Shown piece after piece: positions 43,789 through 55,008 of a stretch of 64,000 nt of DNA. Position numbers and translations under genes: made by a program. The stretch comes from Nocardia sp. NBC_01730 (GTDB lineage: Bacteria; Actinomycetota; Actinomycetes; Mycobacteriales; Mycobacteriaceae), in assembly GCF_035920445.1 (NCBI RefSeq), contig NZ_CP109162.1, forward strand, positions 2,790,001 through 2,854,000, in the 5' to 3' direction. The first letter of the stretch is position 1. Every line of letters starts with the position of its first letter. The notes beneath the pieces are model-generated. The model had not been told where the DNA came from, did not search any database, and saw nothing but the letters and a program-made list of their open reading frames with translations.

Positions 43789-44460
43789 ATGGTTCACGTC
43801 ACCACAAAGATCGACCGCGCCGACCCGACGCGGATCGATGAGCTCGGCACCTTCTCGGCAGCCACCATCCACGAGGCCCAGGGGCGCAAGGGCGCTCTCG
43901 AGTCGGGCATCAAACCCCTCGACCGCGACATGTCGTTCTGCGGATCCGCGTTCACCGTTGTCTGCCATCCCCGCGACAACGTCATGCTGCAAGTCGCGAT
44001 CAGCTATGCGCAGCGCGGCGACGTACTCATCGTGGCGTCCGGAGACCAACCGGCCGGGCAATTCGGCGACGTCCTCGCCAACGCCTGCGTCGCCCGAGGC
44101 ATCTCCGCGCTCGTCACCGATGGTGGCGTGCGCGACACCCGTGAAATCCGAGAACTCGGATTCCCCGTGTTCTCGAAGCACGTGTGTATAGAGGGGACCG
44201 TGAAGGAGACGCTCGGCCCGATCAACCAGCCCGTCGTGTTCGGTGGCCAGGTCATCTACCCCGGCGACGTCGTGAAGGGTGACTGCGACGGAGTCGTCGT
44301 AGTGCGACGCGACGAAGTCCCCTTCGCGATCGCCGCCTCCCGGGAACGTGACGCCACAGAGGCGGCGTACATCGAACGTTACAGAAACGGTGAGACACCC
44401 ATCCAGGTCTCGAATCTGGCGGCCATCCTAGAGACGAAGGGCCTGACGGTCGATCAGTAG
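43789..44460 (+). CDS. RraA-like/HMG aldolase family protein (CHA-aldolase type)
   Basis: A 223-residue protein of the RraA/4-hydroxy-4-methyl-2-oxoglutarate aldolase family. ATIHEAQGRKGALESGIKPL, GDQPAGQFGDVLANACVARG and LVTDGGVRDTREIRELGFPV carry the family's conserved GD, R and D residues, and VVFGGQVIYPGDVVKGDCDG its C-terminal metal-site loop. Catalytic members cleave 4-hydroxy-4-carboxy/methyl-2-oxo acids to pyruvate plus a keto acid, while true RraA is an RNase E inhibitor. Next to an aminotransferase the aldolase reading is the more natural one. It closes the operon that begins with pxpA. Confidence 0.85.
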   Translation: MVHVTTKIDRADPTRIDELGTFSAATIHEAQGRKGALESGIKPLDRDMSFCGSAFTVVCHPRDNVMLQVAISYAQRGDVLIVASGDQPAGQFGDVLANACVARGISALVTDGGVRDTREIRELGFPVFSKHVCIEGTVKETLGPINQPVVFGGQVIYPGDVVKGDCDGVVVVRRDEVPFAIAASRERDATEAAYIERYRNGETPIQVSNLAAILETKGLTVDQ

Positions 44461-44624
44461 AGCACGGTCCTGCCACTGCTGAAGCGTCCCTACGACCGGG
44501 CAAGAATGTGGTCCACCGGGCGTTCGCAGGCGCCGCGGAGCGCGAGATCACGGCCCCCGCCGGTGTCGCGGCGCCGTGGTCGCGCCAGTTCGGCCGGCAC
44601 GGCGGGCGGCAACTACCGAGACTT

Positions 44625-45566
44625 TCACACCTGCGCGGCAGGCTGACCCGGCCCCTGGTTTATCGGGACGATCTTGCTTCGACCTTCGCGGACAGCAGGA
44701 TGAGACATGGCTTGGACCGACAACCCCGTTCCCGGGCCGGTTTCGATCAGAATCGAGCTACGGTGGGCCAGTAGATCCGACAGCGCGTCCCAGAACAGCA
44801 CCGGATGCGCGATCTGGGCGGCCCAGAATTCCGGATTCGTCGCCTCGTCGGGGCGCAGTCTCTGTCCGGTCCTGCCCGACCAGATCGGTAGTTTCGGCTC
44901 GTGCAGTCGCTCGGCCGCGATGGACCGCTCGAACACGGTCGCGGCGTGGGCCATGCACGGACTGTGCCACGGCTGTCGGGCCGGTACCGACATCGTGACG
45001 AACCCTCGCGCGCTCAGCATCGATTCCGCCGTGCGCACATCCGGGTCCGGGCCAGCGACGATGGTGCGGCGGGGGCCGTTCACCGCGGCGATCGTGACCC
45101 CAGCCCGCACCCATTCCGCACGCAGTTGTGGCAGGACGGCGTCGGGATCGGCCGCGACCGCGAACATCCCGCCCGGCAGCACGAGGTCCAGCGCGCGCGA
45201 TCGGGCGGCCATGATTCGTGCGGCCGAACGCACATCGAAAACCCCCGCCACTGTGGCGGCGGCCAGTTCACCGACACTATGGCCGAGCAGCGCGACGACA
45301 TTCGCTCCGGCCCGGATCAGCAGGGTGGCGAAGGCGTATTCGATCGCGAAGATCAGGGGCTGCGAGACCCGTCCGTCATCGAGATCGGCCTCGGGGTCAT
45401 CAGAAAGCCAGCGCCGCTTGGGCTCGCCCCCTTCCTCGGACATCAGCGTGAGGAATTCGTCGATCGTCGCCGCGAATTCCGGCTGGTGGCGGTAGGTGTC
45501 CAGTGCCATGCCGGTGTGCTGGCTGCCTTGCCCGGGTAGCAGCAAGGTGATCGGCTGCTCGGTCAT
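44625..45566 (-). CDS. Stand-alone acyltransferase (FabD-like, AT domain)
   Basis: A 313-residue AT-fold protein. TLLLPGQGSQHTGM is the N-terminal AT motif, S97 in LLGHSVGELAA is the nucleophile, and H201 (ARQPWHSP) its likely partner. ETGPGTGLSV ends the fold. Such enzymes load acyl groups on carrier proteins in fatty-acid or polyketide synthesis. No PKS or carrier protein is near. It overlaps by four bases (ATGA) the end of a broken AT-type fragment upstream, so it was once part of a longer operon. Confidence 0.8.
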   Translation of the reverse strand: MTEQPITLLLPGQGSQHTGMALDTYRHQPEFAATIDEFLTLMSEEGGEPKRRWLSDDPEADLDDGRVSQPLIFAIEYAFATLLIRAGANVVALLGHSVGELAAATVAGVFDVRSAARIMAARSRALDLVLPGGMFAVAADPDAVLPQLRAEWVRAGVTIAAVNGPRRTIVAGPDPDVRTAESMLSARGFVTMSVPARQPWHSPCMAHAATVFERSIAAERLHEPKLPIWSGRTGQRLRPDEATNPEFWAAQIAHPVLFWDALSDLLAHRSSILIETGPGTGLSVQAMSHPAVREGRSKIVPINQGPGQPAAQV

Positions 45567-45830
45567 GGAACTCTCCCTGGGGCGCGTATCTGTCGAGGCA
45601 GCGATGGTGGACCCCCGTCATCTGTGCGGAATACGGTGGCCTCGGGGAGCGTGCGCTGGCACAGCCCACTGAGCATTCTTCCTGGACCTACCTCGACATA
45701 GTGGGTGGCGCCCAATGATGCCATGATCTTGACCAGACAACACACCGACTGCTGCATCCGGCTAGCCTTCTCGGGGTTGATGACCAGGATGCTCGGCTTC
45801 GGCCGGCCCGATTGGCTGCCGCGGCGGCGT
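45563..45830 (-). pseudogene. C-terminal remnant of a second acyltransferase
   Basis: The readable part, PSILVINPEKASRMQQSVCC through MASLGATHYVEVGPGRMLSG and LCQRTLPEATVF, is the last third of a FabD-type acyltransferase, including the VEVGPGxxLSGL motif. The catalytic Ser and His parts are missing and no start is in place. The 5' boundary is uncertain, at about 45830. It runs into the intact acyltransferase through an ATGA overlap. Confidence 0.65.
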
Positions 45831-45984
45831 CCATGCGGTCGATGTTCCAGGTCTTCGCCTTATCAGCTCGCCACGCCACAACGTCTGTTTCAGTAGCGCT
45901 TGTCACGCCAATCCGAGTGTCGGAAAGGACATTTCCTGTACTGGTTGCGACGTGGACGCGGGGGACGGAGCCGTGCCGGGCGCG

Positions 45985-46140
45985 TTTCGGAAGCGTGGGT
46001 ACGCGCATCGGTTACCGCCGATGCCGCACACCTGCGGCCGGGCCGGCCTATCGTCGGCTCGCATCGACCCGAGTTCGGCTACGGCTACCAGTGGTGGCTG
46101 CCCGATGACAACCGGGGCGAGTTCAGCGCGATCGGGGATC
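45985..46140 (+). pseudogene. Remnant of a beta-lactamase-family serine hydrolase
   Basis: In one frame the string WVRASVTADAAHLRPGRP, then EFGYGYQWWLPDDNRGEFSA and IGD, matches the C-terminal part of class C beta-lactamase-like hydrolases (FGYGYQWW...FSAIG). Neither the start nor the SxxK catalytic part is present. The surrounding sequence has no matching frame, so this is an isolated fragment of about 50 codons. Confidence 0.6.
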
Positions 46141-46270
46141 GCGGTGCGGGTACGGCACACCCCAGCGGTGCGAGCGTCGTCAACGGCAGGTCCGGTTACA
46201 CCTTGATGATGTTGGTCTCGACGATATCGGCAAAGGTCGCGAATGCGGGCGGCCGCTGTCGGCTCGGCGA

Positions 46271-46660
46271 TTACACCGTGAACCCGAGGGCGCGCAGCTG
46301 TTCGCGACCGTCCTCGGTGATCTTGTCCGGGCCCCACGGCGGGATCCAGACCCAATTGATCTTCAGGTCCTCCACCAATCCGCTGCGGACCAGCGCGTTG
46401 CGCGATTGGTCCTCGATGACGTCGGTGAGCGGGCAAGCCGCGGAGGTGAGGGTCATGTCGAGGACGGCGGTGTTGTCCTCCTCGACGCGGAAACCGTAGA
46501 CCAAGCCTAGGTCGACGACGTTGATGCCGAGTTCCGGGTCGACGACGTCGCGCATCGCCTCTTCGATGTCCTCGAGCAGCTCGAGATCCTCGGCGGACAG
46601 CTCGACCTGCTCGGCCGCGTCGACCTGCTCGGCCGTGTCGGTGGCCGGTGTGTCACTCAT
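46271..46660 (-). CDS. sufT: SufT-type metal-sulfur cluster protein (MIP18/DUF59)
   Basis: A 129-residue protein. The first 25 residues are acidic and variable, followed by the DUF59 core: DIEEAMRDVVDPELGINVVD, LGLVYGFRVEEDNTAVLDMT, LTSAACPLTDVIEDQS and NWVWIPPWGPDKITEDGREQ. The cysteine in SAACPL is the conserved one. SufT helps mature Fe-S proteins. It is the last gene of the suf operon, and its start overlaps the SufU stop (ATGA). Confidence 0.93.
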   Translation of the reverse strand: MSDTPATDTAEQVDAAEQVELSAEDLELLEDIEEAMRDVVDPELGINVVDLGLVYGFRVEEDNTAVLDMTLTSAACPLTDVIEDQSRNALVRSGLVEDLKINWVWIPPWGPDKITEDGREQLRALGFTV

Positions 46661-47157
46661 GACGCTTCCCCGTTTCCCATCGGACGCTTCGCTTCTTCCT
46701 TGATGTCACCCACGGCGTTCGCGGGGCCGATCCGGATCACGGCGTCCTTGAACGCCATCCACCCGAGCAGCGCGCACTTCACCCGCGCCGGATACTTGGA
46801 CACTCCCGCGAGAGCAATCCCGTCGCCGATCACCTCCTCGTCGCCTTCGACGGTGCCACGGCTGGAGATCATCTCGGTGTAGGAGTCGACAACCTTCAGA
46901 GCCTGCTGAACCGGAAGGCCGATCACCTGGTCGGTGAGGATCGAGGTCGCGGCCTGGCTGATCGAGCAGCCCTGCCCGTCATAGGAGACGTCGGCGACGT
47001 CGCCGTTGTCGTCGAGCCGCACGCGCAGGGTCACCTCGTCGCCGCAGGTGGGGTTCACGTGGTGCACCTCGGCACCGTACGGCTCCCGCAGCCCGCGGTG
47101 GTGCGGGTGCTTGTAATGGTCCAGGATCACTTCCTGGTACATCTGCTCCATGCGCAT
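46657..47157 (-). CDS. sufU: SufU Fe-S assembly sulfurtransferase/scaffold
   Basis: A 166-residue SufU: MYQEVILDHYKHPHHRGLRE, then NPTCGDEVTLRVRLD, YDGQGCSISQAATSILTDQV and RVKCALLGWMAFKDAV. The zinc ligands C38, D40, C64 and C128 are all present, with the SufU-specific insertion between C64 and C128. SufU accepts sulfide from SufS. The start may be Met1 or Met3. It is three bases downstream of sufS and overlaps sufT. Confidence 0.95.
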   Translation of the reverse strand: MRMEQMYQEVILDHYKHPHHRGLREPYGAEVHHVNPTCGDEVTLRVRLDDNGDVADVSYDGQGCSISQAATSILTDQVIGLPVQQALKVVDSYTEMISSRGTVEGDEEVIGDGIALAGVSKYPARVKCALLGWMAFKDAVIRIGPANAVGDIKEEAKRPMGNGEAS

Positions 47158-47160
47158 GTT

Positions 47161-49234
<2,074 letters not shown>

Positions 49235-49272
49235 CGAATTCGAATTCCTTTGCGGGGTGGGTAGTTCGGTTT

Positions 49273-50517
49273 TCAGACGCCGATCGCGGCGAGTTCGGCT
49301 TCGATGGCCGACTCCAGCCGCTCCCGGATCTCGGGCACCGCGATCTTCTGGATGAGTTCGTGGAAGAAGCCGCGCACCACCAGGCGGCGGGCGACGTCCT
49401 CCGGGATACCGCGGGCCCGCAGGTAGAACAGCTGCTCGTCGTCGAAACGACCGGTAGCACTGGCGTGTCCGGCGCCGACGATCTCGCCGGTCTCGATCTC
49501 CAGGTTCGGCACCGAGTCGGCGCGGGCGCCGTCGGTGAGCACCAGGTTGCGGTTCACCTCGAAGGTATCGGTGCCTTCGGCGGCAGCGCGGATCAGCACG
49601 TCGCCCACCCACACGGTGCGGGCGTCACCCTTGGGCATGTGCGCGGAGCTTGCGGAGCGCCCATCGGACTCAGCCGGGTCGCCTTGCAGCGCGCCCTTGT
49701 ACAGCACCCTCGACTTGCAGTATGGGACCGCGTGGTCGACGAGCAGACGCTGCTCGAAGTGCTGGCCGGCGTCGGCGAAGTAGAGGCCGAGCAACTCGGC
49801 GTCGCCGCCGGGGCCGTCGTAGCGCACGGTGGCGGTGAGGCGCACCAGATCGCCGCCGAGGGTGACCGCGATGTGCCGCAGCGTGGCATCACGGCCCAGC
49901 TTGCCGTGGTGTGCGGTGGCGTTGACGGCGTCGTCGGCCCAGTCCTGAACCGCTACGACGGTGAGCTTCGCGCTGTCACCGAGCACGAATTCCACGTTCT
50001 CGGCATAGGTTCCGCTGCCGCGCTGGTCTATCACCACGGTCGCGACCGCGAAGTTGTCCAGCCTGATCTGCAGGTGGCCGTAGGCGGTCTTGCCCTCGCC
50101 GGGGCCGGTCACCGTGACGACGACCGGTTCGGCGACCTCGGTCTCCGCGCCGACCGACACGATGGTGGCCGACTCGAAGCCCGAATAAGCCTGCGCGGCA
50201 ACCCGATCCGACGGCACCCCCGCCTCGCCGAGGCGAGGGTCGGTGCGCGTCACGGTCTCGACCTTCACACCGGCGATCGGGGTGACCTCGACCGTGGCCC
50301 GGCCGTCCCGGACCGCGGTGCCGTCGTGCAGCCCGCGCAGGCGGCGCAGCGGAGTGAACCGCCACGCCTCGTCGTGCGAGGAAGGCACCTCGAAGGCGTC
50401 CACGTCGTACGAGGCGAAGACCTCGCCCTTGTTGGTCGCGGCCCCTGCGCCCGGGTTCTGAATCGGCTTGGCCGTGGGGTTCTCGCCCTCGACCGCTCCA
50501 ATCACGCCAGTCGCCAT
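49273..50517 (-). CDS. sufD: SufD Fe-S assembly scaffold protein
   Basis: A 414-residue SufBD-family protein starting at ATG 50517 ([20 protein letters not shown]). The C-terminal right-handed beta-helix has GEIVGAGHASATGRFDDEQL, then FYLRARGIPEDVARRLVVRG, the SufD signature around its conserved histidine. The N-terminal region shows SSHDEAWRFTPLRRLRGL. It forms SufBC2D with SufB and SufC. Its start overlaps the sufB stop (ATGA). Confidence 0.95.
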   Translation of the reverse strand: MATGVIGAVEGENPTAKPIQNPGAGAATNKGEVFASYDVDAFEVPSSHDEAWRFTPLRRLRGLHDGTAVRDGRATVEVTPIAGVKVETVTRTDPRLGEAGVPSDRVAAQAYSGFESATIVSVGAETEVAEPVVVTVTGPGEGKTAYGHLQIRLDNFAVATVVIDQRGSGTYAENVEFVLGDSAKLTVVAVQDWADDAVNATAHHGKLGRDATLRHIAVTLGGDLVRLTATVRYDGPGGDAELLGLYFADAGQHFEQRLLVDHAVPYCKSRVLYKGALQGDPAESDGRSASSAHMPKGDARTVWVGDVLIRAAAEGTDTFEVNRNLVLTDGARADSVPNLEIETGEIVGAGHASATGRFDDEQLFYLRARGIPEDVARRLVVRGFFHELIQKIAVPEIRERLESAIEAELAAIGV

Positions 50518-51953
50518 CAGCCAACGGCCCCTTCCATCTGCAGCTCGATGAGCCGGTTCAGTTCCAGTGCGTATTCCATCGGCAGTTCCTTGGCGATCGG
50601 CTCGACGAAGCCGCGCACCACCATCGCCATCGCCTCGTCCTCGGTGAGGCCGCGGCTCATCAGGTAGAACAGCTGGTCCTCGGAGACCTTCGAGACGGTC
50701 GCCTCGTGGCCCATGGTCACGTCGTCCTCGCGGATGTCGACGTAAGGGTAGGTGTCCGAGCGGCTGATCGTGTCGACCAACAGCGCGTCGCACTTCACGG
50801 TCGACTTGGAGCCGTGCGCGCCCTTGTTCACCTGGACCAGGCCGCGGTAGGAGGCACGGCCGCCACCGCGCGCCACCGACTTCGACACGATGGTCGAGGA
50901 GGTGTGCGGTGCCAGGTGCAGCATCTTCGCGCCGGTGTCCTGGTGCTGGCCCTCGCCGGCGAACGCCACCGAGAGCACCTCGCCCTTGGCGTACTCGCCG
51001 GTCATCCAGACCGCCGGGTACTTCATGGTGACCTTGGAACCGATGTTGCCGTCGATCCACTCCATGGTCGCGCCCGCCTCCGCCTTGGCCCGCTTGGTGA
51101 CCAGGTTGTAGACGTTGTTCGACCAGTTCTGGATAGTGGTGTAGCGGCAGCGTCCGCCCTTCTTCACGATGATCTCGACAACCGCGGAGTGCAGCGAGTC
51201 CGACTTGTAGATCGGCGCGGTGCAGCCCTCGACGTAGTGCACGTAGGCGCCCTCGTCGACGATGATCAAGGTCCGCTCGAACTGGCCCATGTTCTCCGTG
51301 TTGATCCGGAAGTAGGCCTGCAGCGGGATGTCGACGTGTACGCCCGGCGGCACGTAGATGAACGACCCGCCCGACCACACGGAAGTGTTCAGCGCGGAGA
51401 ACTTGTTGTCACCCGCAGGGATCACCGAGCCGAAGTACTGCTGGAAGATCTCCGGGTGCTCCTTGAGGCCGGTGTCGGTGTCCAGGAAGATCACACCCTG
51501 GGCCTCGAGGTCCTCGCGGATCTGGTGGTAGACGACCTCGGACTCGTACTGCGCGGCGACACCGGCGACCAGGCGCTGCTTCTCCGCCTCGGGGATGCCG
51601 AGCCTGTCATAGGTGTTCTTGATGTCCTCGGGCAGGTCTTCCCAGCTCTCGGCCTGCTTCTCGGTCGAGCGCACGAAGTACTTGATGTTGTCGAAATCGA
51701 TGCCGTCGAGATTGGAGCCCCAATTCGGCATGGGCTTGCGATCGAAGATGCGCAACGCCTTGAGCCGCTGCTCGAGCATCCATACCGGCTCGTTCTTCTT
51801 CGCCGAGATGTCACGGACAACCGCCTCGGACAGACCTCGCTGCGCACTGGCGCCGGCCACATCCGAATCGGCCCAGCCGTAACCGTATTTGCCCAGCGAA
51901 GCGATGGTCTCTTCCTGGGTGAGCGGTTGCACCTGGTCGGTGGTCGTCGTCAT
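50517..51953 (-). CDS. sufB: SufB Fe-S assembly scaffold protein
   Basis: A 478-residue Suf[41 protein letters not shown] and [20 protein letters not shown], which contains the sulfur-accepting region Cys, are diagnostic. [20 protein letters not shown], the C-terminal cluster region, follows. The start is ATG 51953. Unlike some mycobacterial SufB proteins, no intein interrupts it. The sufR stop overlaps its start, so repressor and scaffold are coupled. Confidence 0.96.
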   Translation of the reverse strand: MTTTTDQVQPLTQEETIASLGKYGYGWADSDVAGASAQRGLSEAVVRDISAKKNEPVWMLEQRLKALRIFDRKPMPNWGSNLDGIDFDNIKYFVRSTEKQAESWEDLPEDIKNTYDRLGIPEAEKQRLVAGVAAQYESEVVYHQIREDLEAQGVIFLDTDTGLKEHPEIFQQYFGSVIPAGDNKFSALNTSVWSGGSFIYVPPGVHVDIPLQAYFRINTENMGQFERTLIIVDEGAYVHYVEGCTAPIYKSDSLHSAVVEIIVKKGGRCRYTTIQNWSNNVYNLVTKRAKAEAGATMEWIDGNIGSKVTMKYPAVWMTGEYAKGEVLSVAFAGEGQHQDTGAKMLHLAPHTSSTIVSKSVARGGGRASYRGLVQVNKGAHGSKSTVKCDALLVDTISRSDTYPYVDIREDDVTMGHEATVSKVSEDQLFYLMSRGLTEDEAMAMVVRGFVEPIAKELPMEYALELNRLIELQMEGAVG

Positions 51954-52774
51954 TCGGCACTCCTTCCGGAGTCGTTCGTTCGTACCGCTGCGGGCTGTGC
52001 AGCGGTTTGTGCTGACGTCTTCTTTTCGGCAATCGGCAACACCAGCAGCGGCACGTGCGTGGTGCACGCGCAGTCGCCATTGGCGATCGTGGCCAGTCGC
52101 TGCACATGGGTGCCGAGCAGCTCGCGGAACGCCTCGAGTTCGGCCGCGCACAGCTGCGGGAATTCCTCAGCGACGTGCGAGACCGGGCAGTGGTGCTGGC
52201 AGATCTGCACGCCCGCGCCCACCTTCCGGGTAGTGGCGGCGAACCCGGCTTCGGTGAATGCCTCGGCGATCTCCTCAGCCTTGGCCTCGGTGTCCGCGGC
52301 GTTCTGCTCCCCGGCAGGGTGCTGGCCGACGGGTTCGATCCCGGCCACGATAGTGCGTGCCCGTTTGCGCGCGAACTCGGTGATGGCTTTTTCGCCGCCG
52401 ATCTCCCCGAGCTGCCGGATGGCCGCACCGGCCAGGTCGTCGTAGGCGTGGCCGAGCTGGCCGCGCCCCGCGGCAGTGAGCTGATACTGCTTGGCTGGGC
52501 GCCCGCGTCCCTTCTGCTGCCACGGCGCCGATCGGCTCGCCCGAGCCTGACCGGAGTCGATCAGCGCGTCCAGGTGCCTGCGCACGCCGGCCGGAGCCAG
52601 GCCCAGCTTGCTCCCGATGGCGGTCGCGGTGATCGGCCCCTCCTCCAGCAGCAGTTGGACGATGGCCGCACGGGTGTGCCCCTCGGTACCGACCGCCACA
52701 TGAGCAGCAGACGACCCGGCACCAGCCTTGCGACCGGCCCCTTCGTCGTTGTTCCGCAAACCCACGGTTTTCAC
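51950..52774 (-). CDS. sufR: SufR-type Fe-S-sensing repressor
   Basis: A 274-residue regulator. Residues about 35-100 form a winged HTH ([20 protein letters not shown], then [20 protein letters not shown], with [13 protein letters not shown] as the wing). The C-terminal half has cysteines C192, C196, C209, C235 and C237, the pattern that binds a 4Fe-4S cluster in SufR. It senses cluster supply and represses the suf operon. The start is GTG 52774, or GTG 52765 three codons on; the ACACT-N5-TGTGA box overlaps the first. It heads the operon. Confidence 0.9.
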   Translation of the reverse strand: MKTVGLRNNDEGAGRKAGAGSSAAHVAVGTEGHTRAAIVQLLLEEGPITATAIGSKLGLAPAGVRRHLDALIDSGQARASRSAPWQQKGRGRPAKQYQLTAAGRGQLGHAYDDLAGAAIRQLGEIGGEKAITEFARKRARTIVAGIEPVGQHPAGEQNAADTEAKAEEIAEAFTEAGFAATTRKVGAGVQICQHHCPVSHVAEEFPQLCAAELEAFRELLGTHVQRLATIANGDCACTTHVPLLVLPIAEKKTSAQTAAQPAAVRTNDSGRSAE

Positions 52775-52785
52775 AACATCAGTGT
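52771..52785. promoter_or_regulatory. SufR box (ACACT-N5-TGTGA)
   Basis: On the minus strand the sequence is ACACTGATGTTGTGA, exactly the ACACT-N5-TGTGA palindrome that I recall as the M. tuberculosis SufR site. It overlaps the sufR start codon, so the repressor would block its own operon at the start of transcription. Confidence 0.78.
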
Positions 52786-53248
52786 GGCGGAATTCGTTCC
52801 CGAAATCCAATAAGGGTGACCTGACTAATTTGCCGCTCGACCTGCGGTCGAACAGCCGAGAAGCCGCCGGACTGGCCAAAGTCCGAACGCCATGCGTCCG
52901 AGGTGAACCCGATCCAGCATCGGAGTGACGTATCACACAGCGCCAGCCGAGCATCCCGCGCCGAAAGCGCCGACCGTTTCAGCACACAGGTCGGTGAACC
53001 CGCTCAGGTCGGCCGGTCGAAGGGCGCTGTTCGCACACGATGCGGAAGGCTGCGCGGCAGGGATCTCGCGGTGGCCGACGGCCGACTTTCATCGAGGTTC
53101 ACCGCAGGCTTCGAACTCCTTGCCGATTGTGGGCGGAACATCTCGGGCCATCGTGCCGTGCCCTGACGACCTCCCGGGGAGAGACAGGCACGCGAGCCAG
53201 AGCGACGGGCGAGCCAGAGCGACGGGAGGGAGCATTAGGCTTCGTCTC
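52786..53248. other. Intergenic region between sufR and mptB
   Basis: About 460 bases with no supported gene. It must carry the divergent promoters of the suf operon and the mptB group. A 2 x 17-bp tandem repeat lies at 53192-53225. The open frame running through it in the mptB frame is Arg/Ser/Ala-rich and not coding. Confidence 0.45.
53192..53225 (+). repeat. Two tandem copies of a 17-bp repeat
   Basis: GCGAGCCAGAGCGACGG occurs twice in direct succession, just before the mptB start region. Confidence 0.85.
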
Positions 53249-54931
53249 GTGGCGGTACTGGAGGGCGCACGGCGCAGCACACTGGCGTTCACGCGCCGGG
53301 CACTCGGACTCGACGTACCCGCGGCCGATCACACGATCGCGGTCTTGCATCGCGACGAGTCGGAGGTGCCCGGCCTCGACCGCAAGGAGCTGGTCCAGCT
53401 CGACCGGATCCGCCTGATGGGCGCGACCGGCACGGTGCTGATGGCGATCAGCGCGCTCGGTATCGGCGCGCAGCCGGTACACCAGAATCCGACCTCCGGC
53501 GTCCGCGTGCTCGGCATCTTCGCCCGCGCGCACACTGGCTCGCTGGCCATGTGCATGACCGGCACCGTCGTCGTCGTACTGGCCTGGCTGCTGCTGGGCC
53601 GGTTCGCGGTCGGCGGCATCGGCGGCTCCCCCATCCACCGGCTGACCCGCTCGCAGCTGGATCGCACGCTACTGCTGTGGCTCATCCCGCTCAGCGTGGC
53701 CCCGCCGCTGTTCAGCAACGACGTGTATTCCTATCTCGCGCAGAGCGAGATCGCCGCGCGCGGCATCGATCCCTACCAGGAGGGCCCGGTCGCGGGACTC
53801 GGGATCGACAACGTCCTCACCAACAACGTCCCGACCATCTGGCGCGATACCCCCGCACCCTATGGCCCGTTGTTCCTCTGGATCGGCCGTGGCATTGCCG
53901 AGCTCACCGGCGACAACATCATCGCGGGCGTTTGGGTGCACCGGATCCTGGCACTGGGCGGCGTCGCGCTGATCGTCTGGGCACTGCCGCGACTGTCGGT
54001 GCGCTGCGGTGTCGCGCCGGTGAGCGCGCTGTGGCTCGGCGCCGCCAACCCTCTGGTGCTGTTCCACCTGGTCGGCGGTGTGCACAATGACGCGCTGATG
54101 CTCGGCCTGATGCTGGCCGGGTCGGAGTTCTGTCTGCGCGCCATCGAGGACACCCACCCGTTCGACGGACGCGCTTACGCGTGGCTGATCACCGGGGCGG
54201 TCATCATCGCGCTCTCGTCCTCGATCAAGTTCACCTCGATCATCGCGCTCGGCTTCGTCGGCATGGCCCTGGCCAGAAGGTGGGGCGCGTCGCTGCGCAC
54301 GGTCGCGATCGCGGCCGCCATGCTCGGCGCGATCGCCGTCGGCACGACGCTTTTCATCAGTTCGGTGAGCGGGCTCGGGTTCGGGTGGATCTACACCCTG
54401 AACACCGCAAACGCGGTGCGCAGCTGGATGTCGCTGCCGACGGCGCTCGGCATCATCACCGGATTCGGCGGAGTGCTGCTCGGACTCGGCGACCACACCA
54501 CAGCGCTACTGAGCATCACCCGGCCGATCGCGGCCTTGGTCGCGGGCTTCTTCACCGTGCGCATGCTGGTCGCCACCAGCACCGGACGGCTGCATCCGGT
54601 CGGTGCGCTCGGCGTGGCGCTCGGCGCCATAGTGCTGCTCTTCCCGGTGGTGCAACCCTGGTATCTGCTGTGGGCGATCGTGCCGCTGGCCGCGTGGGCG
54701 ACCCGGCCGGTGTTCCGTCTTCCGGCCGTGGCGTTTTCGGCGGTCGTGAGCGTGATTTTGATGCCGCGCGGCGCCGACCTCGAGGTATTCCAGATCGTCG
54801 GCGCAGCGATCGCCACCGTGATCGTCGGGGTACTGTTCGTCGTCATCACCCGCAACGCGCTGCCCTGGCGGGGGCAGACAGGGGTGTCGGCTCCGTCACA
54901 GCTGCCCGCCTCTTACGGTGTGACATCGTGA
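53249..54931 (+). CDS. mptB: MptB-type polyprenol-phosphomannose-dependent alpha-1,6-mannosyltransferase
   Basis: A 560-residue GT-C membrane glycosyltransferase with about a dozen hydrophobic segments. The catalytic loop PPLFSNDVYSYLAQSEIAAR has the acidic motif ND, and GIDPYQEGP follows. HLVGGVHNDALMLGLMLAG and VQPWYLLWAIVPLAAW are the conserved later blocks of the MptA/MptB family, which builds the mannan core of lipomannan and lipoarabinomannan from decaprenyl-phosphomannose. I use GTG 53249; the upstream frame is not coding. Its position divergent from sufR is the one I recall for the M. tuberculosis homologue. Confidence 0.87.
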   Translation: MAVLEGARRSTLAFTRRALGLDVPAADHTIAVLHRDESEVPGLDRKELVQLDRIRLMGATGTVLMAISALGIGAQPVHQNPTSGVRVLGIFARAHTGSLAMCMTGTVVVVLAWLLLGRFAVGGIGGSPIHRLTRSQLDRTLLLWLIPLSVAPPLFSNDVYSYLAQSEIAARGIDPYQEGPVAGLGIDNVLTNNVPTIWRDTPAPYGPLFLWIGRGIAELTGDNIIAGVWVHRILALGGVALIVWALPRLSVRCGVAPVSALWLGAANPLVLFHLVGGVHNDALMLGLMLAGSEFCLRAIEDTHPFDGRAYAWLITGAVIIALSSSIKFTSIIALGFVGMALARRWGASLRTVAIAAAMLGAIAVGTTLFISSVSGLGFGWIYTLNTANAVRSWMSLPTALGIITGFGGVLLGLGDHTTALLSITRPIAALVAGFFTVRMLVATSTGRLHPVGALGVALGAIVLLFPVVQPWYLLWAIVPLAAWATRPVFRLPAVAFSAVVSVILMPRGADLEVFQIVGAAIATVIVGVLFVVITRNALPWRGQTGVSAPSQLPASYGVTS

Positions 54932-55008
54932 CCGAGCGCAGCGAGGGAGCCATAAGCACAGCACCAACGGGCGCGACGCAGCCGAGCCCCAGCGAGGCGG
55001 AGTCGTGA
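54928..55008 (+). CDS. 26-residue mini-ORF bridging mptB and the ABC ATPase gene
   Basis: A GTG at 54928 overlaps the mptB stop by four bases (GTGA) and the frame ends in a TGA whose GTGA contains the ATPase start at 55005. The peptide (VTERSEGAISTAPTGATQPS, then PSEAES) resembles no protein. It is more likely a translational-coupling bridge or one of the Ser/Glu/Arg-rich gene-junction sequences of nocardial genomes than a functional peptide. Confidence 0.4.
   Translation: MTERSEGAISTAPTGATQPSPSEAES

Noticed and set aside
50706..52445. Very long plus-strand open frame (579 codons)
   Set aside because: It lies antisense to sufB and sufR, whose proteins are unmistakable; the translation is Arg/Val/Leu-rich with no domain pattern.
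53192..53225. The 17-bp tandem repeat as an attachment site or iteron
   Set aside because: There are only two copies, with no integrase, phage or replication gene nearby.
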